Of a stretch of DNA of 64,000 bases, positions 8,116 through 16,813 are shown one piece after another. The notes under the pieces were generated by a model. The model made no database searches, was not told the DNA's origin, and saw nothing but the letters and a program-made list of their open reading frames with translations. Origin of the DNA: Gammaproteobacteria bacterium (GTDB lineage Bacteria; Pseudomonadota; Gammaproteobacteria; SZUA-229); contig JAOULX010000001.1 in NCBI GenBank assembly GCA_029881795.1, positions 186,001 to 250,000 on the forward strand, in the 5' to 3' direction. The translations under genes were made by a program, and so were the position numbers. Within the stretch, counting starts at the first letter, position 1, and each line of letters begins with the position of its first letter.

Positions 8116-8148
8116 AATGGAGGGGGCTGTTGCCTCCTCCATTTTTAT
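8116..8148 (+). terminator. Terminator/attenuator between dsrC and dsrM
   Basis: Stem AATGGAGG-GGGC, loop TGTT, GCCT-CCTCCATT, about 12 bp with one G-U pair, then TTT and an AT-rich tail. It sits inside the operon, so partial termination is expected, favouring dsrA-dsrC transcripts. Confidence 0.75.
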
Positions 8149-8180
8149 TTGTTTTTTATTTCAAATAGCAAGGTTTAAAC

Positions 8181-8930
8181 ATGTCAGGCTTTATTGCAGC
8201 ATTGTTGTGGGTTGGCTTAGTTGTATTTGTGGGTTTTACAGCGCGTAAAATCAGACAATACTGGAAAACACCTGCACCACTTAAAATACCAACGACTCCT
8301 GCTCCTGTTACACAAACGGGTGTTGTTTTCCGTATGGCACGTGAAGTTGTGCTGTTTGAGAGTTTGTTTAAATCGAATAAATGGATCTGGGTTTTTGGCT
8401 GGATGTTCCATTTAGGTCTGTTACTGGCATTCTTCCGTCACTTGCGTTATGTGGTTAGTCCGGAGAATTTCATGTGGCCAGTGATCAGTAATGTCATCGT
8501 TCAGAGTTTTGGTCAGTATGCTGGCTTCGCGATGGTTGCGGGTTTGTTTGGTTTGCTGGCGCGTCGTATTGTTGTAGAGCGTATTCGTTACATATCGTCT
8601 CCTTCAGATTATTTAATGTTATTGATGCTGATTGTTATCGGTGTCAGTGGTTTAGTGATGAGCTTCGTCTCTCACATTGATGTTGTCCAATTAAAAATGT
8701 TTGTGATGGGTTTATTTGGTTTTGATTTCCAGAACTTACCAGAAAGCGGTGCGCTACTCATTCACCTGCTGTTGGTTGTTGTGTTATTGCTGATCTTTCC
8801 GTTCAGTAAATTATTGCACGCACCGGGTGTGTTCTTTAGTCCGACTCGTAACCAGATTGATAATCCACGTGAGAAACGTCATCTGGCTCCATGGGCTGCT
8901 GAAAAATACAACGATCACGTAGACAAGTAA
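8181..8930 (+). CDS. dsrM: DsrM, cytochrome b membrane subunit of DsrMKJOP
   Basis: 249 residues with about five membrane helices, NarI-like fold. Candidate haem b histidines lie in MFHLGLLLAFFRHLRY and near MSFVSHIDVVQ and LLIHLLLVVV. DsrM pairs with DsrK to exchange electrons between the quinone pool and cytoplasmic DsrC. It starts 75 bp after dsrC, behind the hairpin. The dsrK gene follows 46 bp downstream. Confidence 0.95.
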   Translation: MSGFIAALLWVGLVVFVGFTARKIRQYWKTPAPLKIPTTPAPVTQTGVVFRMAREVVLFESLFKSNKWIWVFGWMFHLGLLLAFFRHLRYVVSPENFMWPVISNVIVQSFGQYAGFAMVAGLFGLLARRIVVERIRYISSPSDYLMLLMLIVIGVSGLVMSFVSHIDVVQLKMFVMGLFGFDFQNLPESGALLIHLLLVVVLLLIFPFSKLLHAPGVFFSPTRNQIDNPREKRHLAPWAAEKYNDHVDK

Positions 8931-8976
8931 TTCTGCGTAATAACTGATAACGATTACTAAATCTAGGAAGTAAGTT

Positions 8977-10512
8977 GTGGCTGATTTCGAAACACCAGAA
9001 ATTAAAGAATTTATAGGCATTCCTGCACTGCAGGAAGGCTCTATGGCGCATAGCTCGCCTTTCATTGCAAAACCAGATCATCAGGAATCGTTAGGTTTTC
9101 CGGGTGAGCTGGTTGAAAACTGGCAACAGGTTGCGCTTGAAAAAATGGATGATCTGCGAACACGTTATCGTTCATTCCAGGTGTTCCTAGATTCTTGTGT
9201 TAAATGCGGTGCCTGTACTGATAAATGTCATTACTTCTTGGGTACTGCTGATCCAAAAAATATGCCGGTTGCGCGTCAGGATTTACTGCGTAAAGTTTAT
9301 CGTCGTTACTTCACTGTTGCAGGTAAGTACTTTCCTAAACTGGTTGGTGCTGCAGATTTAACAGAAGAAGTGTTGGATGAGTGGTATAGCTATTTCCACC
9401 AGTGCTCACAGTGTCGTCGTTGTTCAGTGTTTTGCCCATATGGCATTGATACTGCAGAAATATCAATGGCTGCCCGTGAAATTATGGACGCGGTTGGTAA
9501 GGGTCAGAAATACTGTAACGAAATTATCGGTAAAGTTCACACAATCGGTAACAACTTGGGTCTGCCTGGTAAAGCATTGGCAAATGTTCTTGAAGGTCTT
9601 GAAGAAGATGTTGAGGATGATACCGGTGTTGCAGTTAAATTCCCGCTGGATGTGAAAGGCGCTGATATCTTACTGGTTACACCTTCAGCCGATTTCTTTG
9701 CAGAACCACACATTGATGGTCTGATTGGTTACGCAAAAGTATTCCATGAAACAGGTGCTAGCTGGACATTAAGTACCACTGCGTCAGAAGCCGGTAACTT
9801 CGGTATGTTCATCGGTTCATACGAGAACATGCGTCGTGTTTCTATGCGTATTCGTGATGCTGCTAAAGAGCTAGGTGTTAAACGCATTATCTTTGGTGAG
9901 TGTGGTCATGCATGGCGTATCGCTTACAGCTTCCTCAATACTCTGTGTGGTCCTTTTGATTTCTTAGATCAGAATTATCCAATTCCTCAGCACATCCTTG
10001 AGTACACATGGGGTGAGTTGGAGAAAGGTACTCTACGTATCAATAAAGAAGAAAATGATCACATGACACTGACATTCCACGATTCCTGTAATGTGGCGCG
10101 TGGTTCACGTATGGGTGATTACCCTGGTGGTCAGTTTGATTATCCGCGTAATGTTATTAAAGCAGTATGTAATAACTACGTAGACATGGATCCTAAAACA
10201 ACGAAAGAAGCAACTTTCTGCTGTGGTGGCGGTGGTGGTCTTCTGACTGATGATTTAATGGAAATCCGTGTTAAGGGTGTTCTGCCTCGTGCAACAGCTC
10301 TGAAGAGTGTTGTTGAAAATGAAGGCGTTACCCACATGGCAGCGATTTGTGCAATTTGTAAGAGTCAGTTCACAAAGACGTTACCTTATTACGGTTTCAC
10401 TATGGATCAGATAGTGAGCGTACATCAATTAGTTAGTGAAGCGCTGGTCATGAAAGGTTCTGAGCAAGAAGCAGAGCTTGATGGTACTGACGGCGACGAC
10501 ACCGAAGAATAA
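8977..10512 (+). CDS. dsrK: DsrK, HdrD-like iron-sulfur catalytic subunit
   Basis: 511 residues, GTG start with AGGAAG upstream. Two [4Fe-4S] motifs come first (C74, C77, C80, C84 and C143, C146, C149, C153). Heterodisulfide-reductase-type CCG elements follow: GECGH at C309, C371 (DSCNVARG), C415-C416 (CCGGGGG) and C458/C461. This is the site thought to act on the DsrC trisulfide or disulfide. No signal peptide, so it faces the cytoplasm and is bound to DsrM. The C-terminal tail is acidic. Confidence 0.97.
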   Translation: MADFETPEIKEFIGIPALQEGSMAHSSPFIAKPDHQESLGFPGELVENWQQVALEKMDDLRTRYRSFQVFLDSCVKCGACTDKCHYFLGTADPKNMPVARQDLLRKVYRRYFTVAGKYFPKLVGAADLTEEVLDEWYSYFHQCSQCRRCSVFCPYGIDTAEISMAAREIMDAVGKGQKYCNEIIGKVHTIGNNLGLPGKALANVLEGLEEDVEDDTGVAVKFPLDVKGADILLVTPSADFFAEPHIDGLIGYAKVFHETGASWTLSTTASEAGNFGMFIGSYENMRRVSMRIRDAAKELGVKRIIFGECGHAWRIAYSFLNTLCGPFDFLDQNYPIPQHILEYTWGELEKGTLRINKEENDHMTLTFHDSCNVARGSRMGDYPGGQFDYPRNVIKAVCNNYVDMDPKTTKEATFCCGGGGGLLTDDLMEIRVKGVLPRATALKSVVENEGVTHMAAICAICKSQFTKTLPYYGFTMDQIVSVHQLVSEALVMKGSEQEAELDGTDGDDTEE

Positions 10513-10552
10513 ACATATTATTGTAATATAGATTACATCTGGAGATATACGA

Positions 10553-12508
10553 ATGGCTACTTCTAAAGACGAGATGCAAAACGGTTTAACTTTCCGCCGT
10601 TTTGAAGATGGTGACCACGAATGGGGTTCAATGCATGACAAAATCTTTAATGAGGATACGACATACAAATGCCCTACTTATGTTCACCGTACACCACCTT
10701 GTCAGGGTTCATGCCCTTCTGGTGAAGATATTCGTGGCTGGTTAGATATCGTTCGCGGTATCGAAAAGCCGGTTGGTGATGTGAGCTGGCAGGAATATGC
10801 ATTCCAGCGTTCTACCACTGCTAATCCGTTCCCTGCGATGATGGGTCGTGTTTGTCCAGCTCCTTGCCAGGAAGGTTGTAACCGTAATCAGGTTGAAGAT
10901 TTTGTTGGTATCAACTCGGTTGAGCAATTTATTGGTGATACGGCATTTGCTGAAGGTTTCAAATTTGCAGCGCCTGCATGTGGTGATAAAAAAGTAGCGA
11001 TTATTGGTGGTGGTCCTGCCGGTATGGCAGCAGCGTATCAGTTACGTCTGAAAGGTATTGGTTCTACCATTTTTGATGATCACGCCGAATTGGGTGGCAT
11101 GATGCGTTACGGTATCCCTGGTTACCGTACTCCTCGTGCGCAACTTGATCACGAGTGTAACCGTATCGTTAATATGGGTAACATTGAATTAAAAATGAAC
11201 ACCCGTGTTGGTAAAGACGTTGCTGTTGCTGATCTTGAAAAAGAATACGATGCTGTTTTATGGGCATTAGGTTGTAAGACTGGCCGTGGTTTATTCCTTG
11301 AAGATTTCGAAGCAACGCCAAACTGTGTTACTGCGGTTGATTTCCTTGAGCAGTTTAACAAAGGCGAAATGAAATACACGGCTAACAAAGTATTGTGTGT
11401 TGGTGGTGGTGATACTTCTATCGATGTGGTTTCAGTATCACGTCGTATCGGTACCTTAAAAGATTTACAAGAAAACCCAGAAGATTCAGCAACTGGTGTA
11501 ACTAAGCATGGTGATGTGGCTGATGGCGACAAGAAAGCATGTGATAGCGTTGTATTAACAGCTTTATTCGCACAGGATCAAATGACGGCAGCAGAGCACG
11601 AAGTTCAGGACGCACTGAAAGAAGGTGTGACGATCATGAACGAGGTAATGCCTGTTGAGATCATTAAAGATGCAAACGGTCGTGCAACTGCTTTGAAACT
11701 GGTAGACAGCAAGTTCGAAGGTAATGCACCTGTCGCAGTTGAAGGTGGTAAAGAGTATGTCGTTGAATGTGATCTGATTGTTTCTGCAATCGGTCAGACT
11801 GGTGACATGACAGGTGTTGAAGATTTCGATAACGGTCGCGGCCTGATTGATTCTGACAAGAACTTCCAGGTGCCAGGTAAAGAAGGTCACTTCGTATGTG
11901 GTGATATTATTCGCCCACACCTATTAACGACTGCAATTGGTCAGGCTTCTAAAGCTGCTGACAGCATCGAAGCATTCATCAACAAAGTTGAAATGTCTAA
12001 GCGTCCTAAGGTTGATGTACATCACTTTAGCCTGCAAACCAAGCTTGATGAAGTGGGTAAAACACCATCGCGTTACAATGCCAATGAAGGTGATTTGCGC
12101 GGTACTTCTGAAGCTAAGTTCGCTATCCATAACTACGAAGACCGTTCCGGTTCACAAGTGATCTCAACAGATCAAATGTTCCTTGGTCACTTTACGCATA
12201 CTCCTCGTAACCTGCGTACCGAAGATGTGCCAAATTCTGATCAGGTATTAGGTCATTTCGCAGAGCGTATGAACAGTCTTGATGAGGCTACTGCGCAGGC
12301 AGAAGCTGATCGTTGCATGAGCTGTGGTATGTGTTTTGAGTGTGATAACTGTGTTATCTACTGCCCACAGGACGCCGTCTTTAAAGTTAATAAAGCAGAA
12401 GCGTCAACAGGTCGTTATGTCGATACTGACTATGCAAAATGCGTTGGTTGTCATATCTGTTCTGATGTATGTCCTACTGGTTACATCGACATGGCTCTGG
12501 GCGAATAA
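10553..12508 (+). CDS. dsrL: DsrL, NAD(P)H:acceptor iron-sulfur flavoprotein
   Basis: 651 residues, GltD-like oxidoreductase. An N-terminal cluster domain has C40/C50/C54 and C101, C105, C109. The FAD site is IIGGGPAGMAAA (about 151-160), and a second nucleotide site (VLCVGGGDTSIDVV) lies near 285. The C-terminal ferredoxin part, from C588, has two cluster motifs (CMSCGMCFECDNC and CVGCHICSDVCP). DsrL associates with DsrAB and moves electrons from sulfur oxidation to NAD+. The full C-terminal ferredoxin domain and its presence with rDsrAB fit the oxidiser-type DsrL. It lies between dsrK and dsrJ as in A. vinosum. Confidence 0.97.
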   Translation: MATSKDEMQNGLTFRRFEDGDHEWGSMHDKIFNEDTTYKCPTYVHRTPPCQGSCPSGEDIRGWLDIVRGIEKPVGDVSWQEYAFQRSTTANPFPAMMGRVCPAPCQEGCNRNQVEDFVGINSVEQFIGDTAFAEGFKFAAPACGDKKVAIIGGGPAGMAAAYQLRLKGIGSTIFDDHAELGGMMRYGIPGYRTPRAQLDHECNRIVNMGNIELKMNTRVGKDVAVADLEKEYDAVLWALGCKTGRGLFLEDFEATPNCVTAVDFLEQFNKGEMKYTANKVLCVGGGDTSIDVVSVSRRIGTLKDLQENPEDSATGVTKHGDVADGDKKACDSVVLTALFAQDQMTAAEHEVQDALKEGVTIMNEVMPVEIIKDANGRATALKLVDSKFEGNAPVAVEGGKEYVVECDLIVSAIGQTGDMTGVEDFDNGRGLIDSDKNFQVPGKEGHFVCGDIIRPHLLTTAIGQASKAADSIEAFINKVEMSKRPKVDVHHFSLQTKLDEVGKTPSRYNANEGDLRGTSEAKFAIHNYEDRSGSQVISTDQMFLGHFTHTPRNLRTEDVPNSDQVLGHFAERMNSLDEATAQAEADRCMSCGMCFECDNCVIYCPQDAVFKVNKAEASTGRYVDTDYAKCVGCHICSDVCPTGYIDMALGE

Positions 12509-12551
12509 GCCGGACCTCTGACGACTTAGTAGTGAATTAGTGGAGAATATC

Positions 12552-13037
12552 ATGGTGTCATGGTTTCAAAAAAACCTTCAGAAGTCTATGCTGGCAGTGT
12601 CCGTACTACTGCTAGCTGGTTCTGTAAATGTTAATGCTGAAGTTGCAGCTCCTGTAGTGCCGAAAGGTAAAGGTGAGCAATGCGTTGAGCCAACTGGTGA
12701 AATGCGTAAAAATCACATGGAGATGTTAAAGCATCAGCGCGATGAAACCATGCACAATGGTATTCGTACTAAAAAGCACGCTTTAAAAGAGTGCATCTCT
12801 TGCCATGTTCAAGCTGATGATAAAGGTCAGGTTGCGCGTTTTGGTGAAGATGGTCACTTCTGTAGCTCTTGTCATAACTATGCCGGTGTTAATGTTGACT
12901 GCTTCCAGTGTCATGCTGATCGCCCGCAAGAGTTAATTGGTAAAGGCCACAAAATTAAACCGCATCACACAGCCAACTTCAACGACGCTTCAGTTAATAA
13001 AGAAGCGTTACAGGCTTTGTCGAAGGTATCAAAATGA
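12552..13037 (+). CDS. dsrJ: DsrJ, periplasmic triheme cytochrome c
   Basis: 161 residues from the ATG at 12552, which has GGAG 6 bases upstream. An ATG 12 bases earlier overlaps that site and is less likely. A signal peptide or membrane anchor covers about residues 11-29 (MLAVSVLLLAGSVNVNA). Three haem c motifs follow: CISCH 81-85, CSSCH 104-108, CFQCH 117-121. A separate C44 (EQCVEP) matches the cysteine known to ligate one haem in A. vinosum DsrJ. It is the periplasmic electron carrier of DsrMKJOP. The stop overlaps the dsrO start by 4 bp. Confidence 0.96.
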   Translation: MVSWFQKNLQKSMLAVSVLLLAGSVNVNAEVAAPVVPKGKGEQCVEPTGEMRKNHMEMLKHQRDETMHNGIRTKKHALKECISCHVQADDKGQVARFGEDGHFCSSCHNYAGVNVDCFQCHADRPQELIGKGHKIKPHHTANFNDASVNKEALQALSKVSK

Positions 13038-13771
13038 AAACAGACAATACAACTGATACTTCTAAACGTAAATTTCTAGGTGGTGCAGCAGCAGTCGCTG
13101 GTATCACAATCGCCCCTGGAGTATTGCTGCAAACTGTACAGGCTAAACCGGACGATCAGGCAGTCAGTAACAAGGTTCGCTGGGGCATGCTGATCGATAC
13201 TAATAAATGCGCAGATGGCTGTACTGACTGTGTAACTGCTTGTAATTCAGAGCATGGCTTAGCCGGTCATGATCGTCCAGAAACTGATACGCAGTACATT
13301 CGTAAAGTAACTTTAAAAGACAAGCAAACCGGTCATGTCAAAACATTACCGGTTATGTGTCAGCATTGCGAGACTGCTCCTTGTGCGGATGTTTGTCCGA
13401 CAGGCGCATCGTTCAAACGTGAAGATGGCATTGTGTTGGTCGATAAACATATTTGTATTGGCTGTCGTTATTGCATGATGGCTTGTCCGTATAAAGCGCG
13501 TAGCTTTGTCCATGAAGATGTCTATGATCAGAAAGATCACACTCCACGTGGTAAGGGTACAGTCGAGTCTTGCACCATGTGTGTTCACAAAGTTGATAAA
13601 GGTGAAAACCCGGCTTGTGTAACTGCCTGTAATAAAGAACATAAAGCCATGTACTTTGGTGATCTTAATGACGCAAACAGCGAAATCTCAAAACGCCTTA
13701 AAGAACACGGCGGCAAACAGATTCGTGCGGACTTAGGTCTGAATCCTGGCGTACGTTACCAGGGCGTTTAA
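13034..13771 (+). CDS. dsrO: DsrO, periplasmic four-cluster ferredoxin
   Basis: 245 residues. Cysteine groups for several [4Fe-4S] clusters are visible: CADGCTDCVTAC, CQHCETAPCADVCPTGA, CIGCRYCMMACPYKA and CTMCVHK...CVTAC. The N-terminus looks like a Tat signal but reads SKRKFLGG, so the first arginine of the twin pair is lysine. The hydrophobic stretch is AAAVAGITIAPGVLL, with a likely cut after VQA. DsrO bridges DsrJ and DsrP in the membrane complex. Spacing to dsrP is 24 bp. Confidence 0.96.
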   Translation: MKTDNTTDTSKRKFLGGAAAVAGITIAPGVLLQTVQAKPDDQAVSNKVRWGMLIDTNKCADGCTDCVTACNSEHGLAGHDRPETDTQYIRKVTLKDKQTGHVKTLPVMCQHCETAPCADVCPTGASFKREDGIVLVDKHICIGCRYCMMACPYKARSFVHEDVYDQKDHTPRGKGTVESCTMCVHKVDKGENPACVTACNKEHKAMYFGDLNDANSEISKRLKEHGGKQIRADLGLNPGVRYQGV

Positions 13772-13795
13772 GATAAAAACGAGAGTTGATAGATC

Positions 13796-15004
13796 ATGAA
13801 ATTAATCAGATACGCTTCAATCGATGGAAACAGCAACGGCTACTGGGGCTTAATGGCGTTGTTCGCGGCATTTATACTGGCTGCGCTGGGTTCATCTTAT
13901 TTTATGGAACACAATGGTCACTATGTGACAGGTATGACTAACCAGATTGTCTGGGGCTTACCTCATGTATTTGCTGTATTTTTGATTGTAGCTGCTTCAG
14001 GCGCATTAAATGTTGCCTCAATCGCTTCAGTTTTCAATAAAAAAGCTTATAAGCCTTTAACACGTCTTTCTGCTTTACTAGCGATTGCGCTGTTAATGGG
14101 CGGACTGATTGTTCTGGTACTTGATCTGGGACGTCCTGATCGCTTGATTATTGCAGCAACGATTTATAATTTTAAATCTATCTTTGCCTGGAACATGATT
14201 CTGTATTCTGGTTTTATCGGAATCGTTGGTGTTTATCTGTGGACCATGATGGATGAAACTGTAAACAAATTTAATCGTATTGCCGGTATTTCTGCGTTTG
14301 TCTGGCGCTTGATGTTAACCACAGGTACTGGTTCTATTTTTGGTTTCCTGGTTGCTCGTCAGGGTTATGATGCCGCTATTATGGCTCCAATGTTTATCAT
14401 TATGTCATTTGCATTTGGTCTGGCATTTTTTATTCTGGTTATGTTTGCCACATACAATGGTACGGGGCGTGAATTGGGCGATGCGATTGTAAATCGTATG
14501 CGTAATTTGCTTGGTATTTTCGTCGCAGCGATTCTGTACTTCTTCCTGGTATTCCACTTAACAAATCTTTATGCAACAGAGCATCACGGTGTTGAAGCCT
14601 TTATTCTGCGAGATGGTGGTGTGTTTACAAATCTGTTCTGGATTGGTTCAATCATTATTGGCGGTGTCGTTCCTCTGTTGATGGTTTACGGTCCGTTTTG
14701 CAAAAAATCACGTAAAGCACTGGCTGTAGCCTCTGTACTGGTTATCATCGGTGGTCTGGCATCTATGTACGTTATTATTATTGGTGGTCAGGCATATCCA
14801 TTGCAATTATTCCCCGGCATGGAAGTTAGCAGCTCTTTCTTTGACGGTGTTGTAAATACCTATTCACCAACATTACCTGAGCTGATGTTAGGTCTGGGTG
14901 GTGTTGCTCTGAGTTTAATCATTGTTACTCTGGCTGTTAAAGCATTAGACCTACTGCCAGTTAGCCTGGCTGACTCTGTAGCTGATCCACACCACAAAGA
15001 TTAA
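13796..15004 (+). CDS. dsrP: DsrP, NrfD-family integral membrane subunit
   Basis: 402 residues with about ten membrane helices, NrfD/PsrC family (N-terminal helix after YWGLMALFAAFILAALGSSY; DLGRPDRLIIA is the conserved loop). It is the quinone-interacting subunit of DsrMKJOP. It is the last gene with the strong CGT/GGT codon bias; dsrN and later genes use more mixed codons. Confidence 0.96.
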   Translation: MKLIRYASIDGNSNGYWGLMALFAAFILAALGSSYFMEHNGHYVTGMTNQIVWGLPHVFAVFLIVAASGALNVASIASVFNKKAYKPLTRLSALLAIALLMGGLIVLVLDLGRPDRLIIAATIYNFKSIFAWNMILYSGFIGIVGVYLWTMMDETVNKFNRIAGISAFVWRLMLTTGTGSIFGFLVARQGYDAAIMAPMFIIMSFAFGLAFFILVMFATYNGTGRELGDAIVNRMRNLLGIFVAAILYFFLVFHLTNLYATEHHGVEAFILRDGGVFTNLFWIGSIIIGGVVPLLMVYGPFCKKSRKALAVASVLVIIGGLASMYVIIIGGQAYPLQLFPGMEVSSSFFDGVVNTYSPTLPELMLGLGGVALSLIIVTLAVKALDLLPVSLADSVADPHHKD

Positions 15005-15022
15005 CCTGAATTAGTCTCTGTC

Positions 15023-15049
15023 AGCTGTCGCTAAATCTTAGCGGCAGCT
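15023..15049 (+). other. Intercistronic hairpin dsrP-dsrN
   Basis: Arms AGCTGTCGCTAA and TTAGCGGCAGCT (one G-U pair) around a 3-nt loop, no T-run. It is a possible mRNA stability or processing element at the step from highly to weakly expressed genes. Confidence 0.5.
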
Positions 15050-15082
15050 TCTCTCAATTATCGTGTCCTAAGGTGGTTACAT

Positions 15083-16477
15083 TTGTCCCATCTTCTTATT
15101 TCAGCAGCCCATAAATCATCCGGCAAAACCACGATCAGTATTGGATTGTGTGCCGCTTTGACATCTGTTGGGAAAATTGTTCAGCCGTTTAAAAAAGGAC
15201 CGGATTACATTGACCCGTTGTGGCTTGGCAAAGCGACCGGCAGAGCCTGTCATAATCTTGATTTTTACACGATGGACCGGGATGAAATTAAAACTGTTTT
15301 TGTTGAGCAGTCACAGGCATCAGATCTGCAGCTTATTGAAGGTAATAAGGGTTTATACGATGGGCTTGAGCTCGATGGCAGTAACAGTAATGCCGCGCTA
15401 GCCAGTCTACTCGGTGCGCCGGTTGTGCTCGTTATCGATGCACGAGGAATGACCCGGGGAGTCGCGCCCTTGCTGCTGGGTTATCAGGCCTTCGATCGTG
15501 ATATCAGAATCGGCGGTGTGATCTTGAATCAGGTTGGCGGCTCACGACATGAATCGAAGCTACGAAATGTTATCGAACATTATACGGATATCAAAGTGCT
15601 GGGCGCGGTACACAGAGACGAAAGACTGAATATTGATGAGCGTCATCTCGGACTGATGCCGAGTAACGAATTTGAGCAAGTAACCGAAAAAATACAGTTG
15701 TTATCTGCTGCCGTCAAACAACAGGTTGATCTTGATCAGCTTTGCAATCTGGCAGACTCAGCGATGCCGGTGGAGCCAGATAATGTTACGGCAATTGATG
15801 CGCCCCTGTACGTTAACAAGCTTCGAATTGGTGTTGTTAAAAACGAAGCCTTTGGATTTTATTATCCCGGTGACTTACAGGCGTTTGAACGCTGCGGAGT
15901 GGAGCTGGTTGAAATCGACACTCTTGTTGAACCGGAACTGCCTGAGATTGATGGTTTATTTATTGGTGGCGGCTTTCCAGAAAGCCTGATGCAAGAGCTG
16001 GAAGCTAATCTTACGATGCGTAACAGCATAAAAACGGCGATAGATCAGGGCTTGCCTGCTTATGCTGAGTGTGGCGGGCTGATGTATCTAGCAGAAGAGA
16101 TAAACTGGCACGGTAAACGTGCAAAAATGGCCGGCGTTATCCGTGGCAAGATTACCATGCATAAAAAGCCACAGGGTCGTGGTTATGTTCAACTGCTAGC
16201 TACCGATGACTTTATCTGGCCAATTGAAAACTCGGAAAAAGCACATATGATTAGTGCGCATGAGTTTCATTATTCTTCACTGGATGGTCTGCCTGCTGAT
16301 GCGCGTTATGCCTATGAAGTAAAACGCGGGACCGGTATAACAGGCAAATTTGACGGTTACCAGTATAAAAACCTGCTTGCCTGTTACAGCCACATGCGTG
16401 ATAGCAGGCAAAATCACTGGGTCTCACGATTTGTACAATTTGTAAATAACTGCAAACAGCAGTCTGTTAAACAATGA
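15083..16477 (+). CDS. dsrN: DsrN, siroheme amidase (CbiA/CobB-like)
   Basis: 464 residues, TTG start with AAGGTGG upstream. N-terminal ATP-binding part: SAAHKSSGKTTISIGL P-loop and KKGPDYIDPLW. C-terminal class I glutamine amidotransferase part with nucleophile cysteine in YAECGGLMYL. It is homologous to cobyrinic acid a,c-diamide synthase. In dsr operons it is held to amidate siroheme for DsrAB. The rare TTG start and weaker codon bias fit low expression, as expected for a cofactor enzyme. Confidence 0.95.
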   Translation: MSHLLISAAHKSSGKTTISIGLCAALTSVGKIVQPFKKGPDYIDPLWLGKATGRACHNLDFYTMDRDEIKTVFVEQSQASDLQLIEGNKGLYDGLELDGSNSNAALASLLGAPVVLVIDARGMTRGVAPLLLGYQAFDRDIRIGGVILNQVGGSRHESKLRNVIEHYTDIKVLGAVHRDERLNIDERHLGLMPSNEFEQVTEKIQLLSAAVKQQVDLDQLCNLADSAMPVEPDNVTAIDAPLYVNKLRIGVVKNEAFGFYYPGDLQAFERCGVELVEIDTLVEPELPEIDGLFIGGGFPESLMQELEANLTMRNSIKTAIDQGLPAYAECGGLMYLAEEINWHGKRAKMAGVIRGKITMHKKPQGRGYVQLLATDDFIWPIENSEKAHMISAHEFHYSSLDGLPADARYAYEVKRGTGITGKFDGYQYKNLLACYSHMRDSRQNHWVSRFVQFVNNCKQQSVKQ

Positions 16478-16486
16478 GAGAAAGAC

Positions 16487-16795
16487 ATGATTACGATTAC
16501 AGAAGCAGCAGCCAGTCAGATTAAAGAATCGGCGAAACAGGGCAAGATAGAAGGTCTGGCATTGCGAGTTGCCTGTGCCAAGCAGGCGGATGGCAGCTTG
16601 CATTACGGTATGGGTTTTGATGAAAAAACAGAAGAAGACCAGATCTTTATTTCCAATGATATCGAACTCATCATCGCTCCGGTTAGTCTGACTTTGCTGA
16701 CCGGTACCGTACTTGATTTTGTTGAACTGGAAGAAGGCAAGCCCGACTTTATATTCCAGAACCCGAATGATCCAGATCACCAGCCTGCTCAGTAG
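16487..16795 (+). CDS. dsrR: DsrR, A-type (IscA-like) protein without cluster cysteines
   Basis: 102 residues. It has the IscA/SufA fold signature (ITITEAAASQIKESAKQG; GMGFDEK; SLTLLTGTVLDF). The C-terminal CxC of IscA is missing: the sequence after FIFQNPND has no cysteine. Only C30 is present. A. vinosum DsrR likewise lacks the Fe-S ligands and is needed for normal dsr expression, probably after transcription. It starts 9 bp after dsrN. Confidence 0.93.
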   Translation: MITITEAAASQIKESAKQGKIEGLALRVACAKQADGSLHYGMGFDEKTEEDQIFISNDIELIIAPVSLTLLTGTVLDFVELEEGKPDFIFQNPNDPDHQPAQ

Positions 16796-16813
16796 GTAAA
16801 AACGTAACGCATC

